From NCBI GenBank assembly GCA_012842725.1, contig DUSG01000097.1, positions 1 through 9,890 of the forward strand: DNA of 9,890 nt, in the 5' to 3' direction. The stretch is from Clostridiales bacterium (GTDB taxonomy: Bacteria; Bacillota; Clostridia; Lutisporales; Lutisporaceae). A program made the position numbers and the translations under genes. Positions 5,695 through 9,890 of the stretch are shown one piece after another. The notes under the pieces were generated by a model, which ran no database searches, was not told the origin of the DNA, and was given only the letters and a program-made list of their open reading frames with translations. Numbering within the stretch: the first letter of the stretch is position 1; each line of letters starts with the position of its first letter.

Positions 5695-5701
5695 AAGGAG
5701 G
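5695..5701 (+). promoter_or_regulatory. Ribosome binding site of the TM1266-family gene
   Basis: AAGGAGG lies 7 bases before ATG 5709 and favours that start over the in-frame TTG at 5703, which is only 1 base away. Confidence 0.7.
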
Positions 5702-5708
5702 TTTGGAG

Positions 5709-5960
5709 ATGGATAAGAGAATCGGCATTATAGGTATCGTGGTGGAAGATCTTTCAAGTGCAGAGAGAGTTAATGCAATTCTTCATGACTATGCCAATCT
5801 GATTGTAGGAAGAATGGGCATACCCTATAGGGAGAGGGGAGTATCGGTAATAACGTTGATTGTTGATGGCAGCAACGATGATATAAGCGCCTTGACCGGC
5901 AAGCTTGGTAGGATTCCTGGAGTCACTGCAAAATCCATGGTAACAAAGAATAATAAATAA
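5709..5960 (+). CDS. TM1266-family putative regulator of the iron-only hydrogenase system
   Basis: An 83-residue protein of the TM1266 family, small ferredoxin-fold/ACT-like proteins resembling the C-terminal ligand-binding domain of NikR. They are found almost only beside [FeFe]-hydrogenase maturation genes and are presumed to be regulators. Visible features: a first strand RIGIIGIVVED, helix AERVNAILHDYANLIVGRMG, strand GVSVITLIVDG, helix DISALTGKLGRI and final strand PGVTAKSMVTK, which is the expected beta-alpha-beta-beta-alpha-beta order. There is no DNA-binding domain, so if it regulates it must do so through a partner or as a sensor. It is the first gene of the operon, directly after the structured leader, with hydG 19 bases downstream. 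Length is normal for the family. Confidence 0.88.
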   Translation: MDKRIGIIGIVVEDLSSAERVNAILHDYANLIVGRMGIPYRERGVSVITLIVDGSNDDISALTGKLGRIPGVTAKSMVTKNNK

Positions 5961-5979
5961 AAGGAAGGTAGTGTTGATT

Positions 5980-7431
5980 ATGAATTTCTTAAAGAAGTAT
6001 CAAAAAGAATTTGAAGAATATGACAAGCTGGATTGTGATTTTATTGACGACAATAAAATTTGGGAACAACTAAATAAATGGGAAAATCCATCAAAAGAGG
6101 ATGTAAGGCATGTACTTAAAAAAGCAGAGAAGTGTGTTCGACTTGAGCCGGAGGAAACAGCAATACTGATTCAGAACAAAGATAAGACTACCATACAAGA
6201 AATGTACGAATTAGCCCATCAGTTGAAAGAAGAAGTATACGGAGATCGTATAGTGTTTTTCGCACCGCTATATATAAGTGATGAATGTGCCAATAATTGT
6301 CTCTATTGCGGTTTCCGTTCAAGCAATAAAGCCATACACCGCAAGACTCTTACAATGGATGAAATTGAGCAGGAAGTTCGCATAATGATTGAAGAAGGGC
6401 AGAAACGAACTATTCTGGTTTATGGAGAATCTCCTGCAACGGATATAGATTTTATTTGTGAATCCATCAAAAAGGTTTATAGTGTTAAGACGGAACATGG
6501 TGAAATAAGAAGAGCAAATATAAACTGTGCTCCTCTTTCTGTTGATGAATTAAAGAAACTGAAAAAAGTCGGGATAGGTACGTATCAGGTATTTCAGGAA
6601 ACCTATCACCATGAAACTTATCGAAAAGTTCATCCTGAGGGTACAATCAAAGGCCATTATCGATGGAGGCTTTATTCCATGGACAGAGCACAGCAGGCAG
6701 GTGTGGATGATAACGGCATAGGCGTTTTATTCGGATTATATGATTGGCGTTTTGAGGTAATGGGATTATTGTATCATACCATTCACTTGGAAGAGACTTT
6801 CAACGGTGTTGGCCCCCATACCATTTCTTTCCCACGTATAACTCCGGCTATAGGTACACCTTATTCACAGCGTCCGGAATATGCAGTCAGCGATGAGGAT
6901 TTTAAAAAGCTGGTGGCTATATTGCGTCTTTCTGTTCCTTACACAGGCTTGATATGTACCGCCCGCGAACCGGAGCATGTGCGCCGCGAGGTAATTCCAT
7001 TAGGAGTTTCACAGATTGATGCAGGAACACGTATAGGTGTGGGAGGTTATGCAAAGTCTAAAATTGCCAATCAGCTTCCCGATAAGGAACAGTTTTCAAT
7101 CGGAGACTCAAGATCTCTTGACGATGTAATAAGAGAACTTTGCGATATGAATTGCTTACCGTCTTTCTGTACTGCATGTTATCGTGCCGGACGAACGGGA
7201 GAACTGTTTATGAAAGTTGCAAAATCCAAGTTTGTACACAATTACTGCATGCCTAATGCCATATTTACTCTAAAGGAGTATTTGTTGGACTATGCTTCAG
7301 AGGAGACAAGGAAAAAAGGGGAAGAGGCTATTAGAAAGCATGTAGAACAGTTCCGTGGTGAACCGGTTTATAACACAATACTTGAGAATTTGTCAAGAAT
7401 CGAAAAAGGTGAGAGAGATCTGCGCTTGTAG
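5980..7431 (+). CDS. hydG: [FeFe] hydrogenase H-cluster radical SAM maturase HydG
   Basis: A 483-residue radical S-adenosylmethionine enzyme that cleaves tyrosine to p-cresol and dehydroglycine, yielding the CO and cyanide of the H-cluster on a cysteine-bound iron. The radical SAM motif CX3CX2C is at Cys103, Cys107 and Cys110 (CANNCLYC). The C-terminal auxiliary-cluster motif CX2CX22C is at Cys397, Cys400 and Cys423 (CTACYRAGRTG to NYCMPNA), which separates HydG from its relative ThiH. Other conserved blocks are LVYGESP, QETYHHETYRKVHP, PHTISFPRI and DAGTRIGVGGY. Length is typical. The start is taken at ATG 5980 with AAGGAAGG at 5961-5968. GTG 5971 and TTG 5974 are in frame, but the GTG is too close to the binding site. 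The stop codon overlaps the GGAGG of hydE, so the two are translationally close. Confidence 0.97.
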   Translation: MNFLKKYQKEFEEYDKLDCDFIDDNKIWEQLNKWENPSKEDVRHVLKKAEKCVRLEPEETAILIQNKDKTTIQEMYELAHQLKEEVYGDRIVFFAPLYISDECANNCLYCGFRSSNKAIHRKTLTMDEIEQEVRIMIEEGQKRTILVYGESPATDIDFICESIKKVYSVKTEHGEIRRANINCAPLSVDELKKLKKVGIGTYQVFQETYHHETYRKVHPEGTIKGHYRWRLYSMDRAQQAGVDDNGIGVLFGLYDWRFEVMGLLYHTIHLEETFNGVGPHTISFPRITPAIGTPYSQRPEYAVSDEDFKKLVAILRLSVPYTGLICTAREPEHVRREVIPLGVSQIDAGTRIGVGGYAKSKIANQLPDKEQFSIGDSRSLDDVIRELCDMNCLPSFCTACYRAGRTGELFMKVAKSKFVHNYCMPNAIFTLKEYLLDYASEETRKKGEEAIRKHVEQFRGEPVYNTILENLSRIEKGERDLRL

Positions 7432-7440
7432 GAGGTTTCT

Positions 7441-8559
7441 ATGAAAATAGATTTAACTGATGTAAAAAAATTGTCCCAATGGTTACAGTCTGCTGAGAAA
7501 GAAGAATTGTCGGATATTATCAGGTATTTCTATGAAGAAGCATCAGATAATGAATGTTTGGAGCTGCACAAATTGGCATGTGAGGCACGGGATATGCACT
7601 ATCATGGCAGGGTGTATTTCCGCGGATTGATTGAGTTTACAAATTATTGCAGAAACGATTGTTATTACTGCGGACTACAAAGAAGCAACAAATGTGTAAC
7701 CCGCTATCGCCTTTCAGAAGAAGAAATACTAGGTTGCTGCGAGAAGGGTTATGCCGCCGGATTCCGCACCTTTGTGCTGCAAGGCGGAGAAGATATGTAT
7801 TTTACAGACCTGAGATTGTGCAGGATTATTTCTAAAATAAAAGAAAAATATCCGGATTGCGCAGTGACTCTTTCGATCGGAGAGAGAAGCAAACAATCAT
7901 ACAAGAATCTGTTTGATGCAGGTGCCGACCGTTATCTTCTCCGCCATGAAACTGCCAATGAAGAACATTATAGAAAGCTGCATCCTGCGGAATTGAGCTT
8001 GGAAAACCGCAAGCGATGTTTATATAATCTTAAGGAAGTAGGATTTCAGGTAGGTTCCGGTTTTATGGTGGATTCTCCTTACCAGACCTATGAGACATTG
8101 GCAGAAGATTTCATTTTCCTACGGGAATTAAAACCTCATATGATTGGTATCGGTCCTTTTATTCCACACAGGCATACAAGATTTGCCGGATATTATAATC
8201 CAACATCAAGACATACGCTTATTTTGCTGTCACTAGTGAGAATAATGCTTCCAAAAACGTTGCTTCCTGCCACCACTGCACTGGGTTCAGTAGATAAGCA
8301 GGGGCAGATAAAAGGATTTGCCGCAGGTGCTAATGTCATAATGCCTAACTTATCACCCTTTGAACATAGAGCCGACTATGCTTTATATGATAATAAGCTG
8401 TATACGGGTTTGGAAGCAGCAGAACATCTGGCGCTGCTAATGCGGAATATTGAATCCATAGGCCTTATACCGGACCTGTCAAGGGGAGACTATGTAGATA
8501 TGCAAAAAGCAGGTGTATCCGTATCATCAGATGAGGCATGCAGAAAGGAGAAAAATTAA
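7441..8559 (+). CDS. hydE: [FeFe] hydrogenase H-cluster radical SAM maturase HydE
   Basis: A 372-residue radical S-adenosylmethionine enzyme related to biotin synthase and PylB. It acts on the Fe(CO)2(CN)-cysteine product of HydG on the way to the 2Fe subcluster. Radical SAM motif at Cys70, Cys74 and Cys77 (CRNDCYYC). Other family blocks are FVLQGGED, LSIGERS, RYLLRHETANEEHYRKLHP, GSGFMVDSPYQT, IGPFIPH and ATTALGSVD. The three extra cysteines that hold a second cluster in some HydE proteins are absent: the C-terminal third has a single Cys in the final tail. That cluster is known to be dispensable. GGAGG at 7431-7435 overlaps the hydG stop, and the TAA at 8557-8559 overlaps the hydF ATG by one base, showing tight coupling. 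Confidence 0.97.
   Translation: MKIDLTDVKKLSQWLQSAEKEELSDIIRYFYEEASDNECLELHKLACEARDMHYHGRVYFRGLIEFTNYCRNDCYYCGLQRSNKCVTRYRLSEEEILGCCEKGYAAGFRTFVLQGGEDMYFTDLRLCRIISKIKEKYPDCAVTLSIGERSKQSYKNLFDAGADRYLLRHETANEEHYRKLHPAELSLENRKRCLYNLKEVGFQVGSGFMVDSPYQTYETLAEDFIFLRELKPHMIGIGPFIPHRHTRFAGYYNPTSRHTLILLSLVRIMLPKTLLPATTALGSVDKQGQIKGFAAGANVIMPNLSPFEHRADYALYDNKLYTGLEAAEHLALLMRNIESIGLIPDLSRGDYVDMQKAGVSVSSDEACRKEKN
8544..8550 (+). promoter_or_regulatory. Ribosome binding site inside the hydE end
   Basis: AAAGGAG lies 8 bases before ATG 8559 and fixes the hydF start. The in-frame ATG at 8538 lies upstream of this site and would place it inside the coding sequence. Confidence 0.7.
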
Positions 8560-9803
8560 TGGAGAACATGAATTCAACTCCGATGGCTAATCGTTTTACA
8601 ATTGGTATATTCGGAAAAAGAAATGCAGGGAAATCTTCTTTGATAAATGCTATAACAGGACAGAATATAGCCGTTACCTCAGAAGTTGCAGGTACTACCA
8701 CAGACCCTGTATATAAAGCCATGGAGCTTTTACCCATTGGTCCTGTTGTATTTATTGATACGGCAGGTATAGATGATATCGGTGAATTAGGGAAGCTGAG
8801 AGTTGAAAAAACATATGAAGTACTACGAAAGTGTAACCTTGCCATAGTCGTTATCGATGTTGAATCTGGAACAAGCAACGTAGAAATAGAATTTATAGAT
8901 CAGCTTAATAAGCGAAAAATCCCATGCATAACCGTACTGAATCAATGCGATAAACGAATGCCAAGCGGAGAAGAATTAGAAAAGCTCAGAAAAGAACTTA
9001 GGACTCCCCTTGTATGTGCCAGCTGTCGTACCGGTGAGGGCATTGATGATATAAAGAAACAGATAATCTTAAATTCAAATTGTGAAGATGAAGAGATTTC
9101 TCTGGTAGACGGCCTTATTAATCCGGGAGATATTGCTGTTTTGGTTACTCCTATTGATAAGGCAGCACCAAAAGGGCGACTGATTCTACCGCAGCAGCAG
9201 ACAATTAGAGCCATTATTGACCGCGATGCAATGGCTGTAGTTACGAAAGAAAATCAGTTGAAGGACACCCTTCAGTATCTCAGTAAAGTCCCTGCTATTG
9301 TGATTACAGATTCTCAGGTATTTTCAAAGGTATCGATGGATACTCCGCCTGAGATTCCACTGACATCCTTTTCTATATTGTTTGCAAGGCAGAAGGCTGA
9401 CTTAGTGGAAATGGTAAAAGGTGTTAAACGTATTCAAAGCCTTTCTCCCGGAGATAAGGTGCTTATTGTGGAAGGTTGTACACATCACCGCCAGGAGGAT
9501 GATATCGGAAAAGTAAAAATTCCTCGTTGGATACGCCAGATTGCAGGAGAAGATATCATATTTCAATGGGCAAGCGGCGCATATTATCCTAAAGATCTTT
9601 CGGAATATGCGCTTATCGTACATTGTGGCGGTTGCATGTTAAATCGAAGGGAAATGCAATATCGCATAGAAACGGCACGACATCAGGGGGTTTATATAAC
9701 TAATTATGGTGTGCTCATTGCATATGTAATGGGCATTCTCTCAAGAGCGCTGAAACCATTTCCAAATGCAAGCGCTATATTGGAGCAAAACGGATTGATG
9801 TAG
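8559..9803 (+). CDS. hydF: [FeFe] hydrogenase H-cluster maturation GTPase HydF
   Basis: A 414-residue GTPase and Fe-S scaffold that receives the products of HydE and HydG, completes the 2Fe subcluster and delivers it to the hydrogenase. The N-terminal Era/TrmE-like GTPase domain has a P-loop GKRNAGKS (19-26), the T-rich switch GTTTDP (45-50), DTAG (67-70) and NQCD (128-131), where most GTPases have NKxD. A middle dimerisation domain follows (about 195-290: PIDKAAPKGRLILPQQQ, ITDSQVF). The C-terminal cluster-binding domain has CTHH (Cys307, His309) and HCGGC (His355, Cys356, Cys359), the CxH...HCxxC set that binds the [4Fe-4S] cluster. Length is normal. It is the last gene of the operon, overlapping hydE by one base and followed by a terminator. 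Confidence 0.97.
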   Translation: MENMNSTPMANRFTIGIFGKRNAGKSSLINAITGQNIAVTSEVAGTTTDPVYKAMELLPIGPVVFIDTAGIDDIGELGKLRVEKTYEVLRKCNLAIVVIDVESGTSNVEIEFIDQLNKRKIPCITVLNQCDKRMPSGEELEKLRKELRTPLVCASCRTGEGIDDIKKQIILNSNCEDEEISLVDGLINPGDIAVLVTPIDKAAPKGRLILPQQQTIRAIIDRDAMAVVTKENQLKDTLQYLSKVPAIVITDSQVFSKVSMDTPPEIPLTSFSILFARQKADLVEMVKGVKRIQSLSPGDKVLIVEGCTHHRQEDDIGKVKIPRWIRQIAGEDIIFQWASGAYYPKDLSEYALIVHCGGCMLNRREMQYRIETARHQGVYITNYGVLIAYVMGILSRALKPFPNASAILEQNGLM

Positions 9804-9834
9804 AATATTGGATTTTGAAGTTAATTATACAATG

Positions 9835-9884
9835 AAAAGGGAAGCAAAATCCACATTTTGGATTTCGGCTTCTCTTTTTTTATT
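9835..9884 (+). terminator. Intrinsic terminator of the hyd operon
   Basis: GAAGC (9841-9845) pairs with GCTTC (9868-9872) and AAATCC (9847-9852) with GGATTT (9860-9865), separated by a small internal loop. The outer AAAAGG can pair with the first Ts. A run of seven Ts (9875-9881) follows. Confidence 0.85.
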
Positions 9885-9890
9885 TTATAA

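Noticed and set aside
5585..5700. T-box leader responding to tRNA-Tyr, given tyrosine use by HydG
   Set aside because: No T-box core (TGGNACCGCG-like) or AG-bulge specifier region is recognisable.
7647..7835. 62-residue open frame inside hydE in another frame
   Set aside because: A shadow frame inside a highly conserved radical SAM gene, with no ribosome binding site or family resemblance.

Overview
The window looks like the chromosome of a low-GC anaerobic Firmicute, most likely a clostridium or Lachnospiraceae-like species. The support is AT-rich intergenic DNA, strong GGAGG ribosome binding sites, frequent TTG/GTG starts, U-tailed intrinsic terminators, and a complete [FeFe]-hydrogenase maturation operon. 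Every gene is on the + strand.

Left part (1-5402), AT-rich and accessory in character. It starts with a flavin-reductase-like protein and a 2'-5' RNA ligase/2H phosphoesterase. A 22-base piece matching the 3' end of a tRNA (T-arm plus acceptor strand) follows, with an intrinsic terminator just after it. This is the arrangement expected at the far end of an element integrated into a tRNA gene. Next come a phosphinothricin-type N-acetyltransferase broken by an in-frame TAG, a DUF5694-like protein, an MTA/SAH-nucleosidase-like protein, and two tandem terminators. A small membrane metalloprotease (M50-like, HEVGH) broken by an in-frame TGA is next. Then come a 120-residue protein made of two copies of one ~52-residue unit, and a lipoprotein with a probable IseA-like domain. 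The last two genes share a near-identical 25-base translation-initiation leader.

Right part (5403-9890), somewhat more GC-rich and conserved. A consensus sigma-A-type promoter (TTGACA, 17 bp, TATAAT) drives a ~219-nt leader that can form alternative structures: an aptamer-like 5' part, a terminator hairpin with seven Ts, and a 15-bp hairpin before the first ribosome binding site. The operon is a TM1266-family small regulator, hydG, hydE and hydF, closed by a terminator at the window end.

In the operon, HydG makes CO, cyanide and the iron synthon from tyrosine and cysteine. HydE processes that synthon, and HydF is the GTPase/Fe-S scaffold that assembles and delivers the 2Fe subcluster to the hydrogenase. 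The hydrogenase structural gene is not in the window. The most interesting unexplained items are the structured leader of the maturase operon, the tRNA-end scar, and the pair of genes with a duplicated start region.
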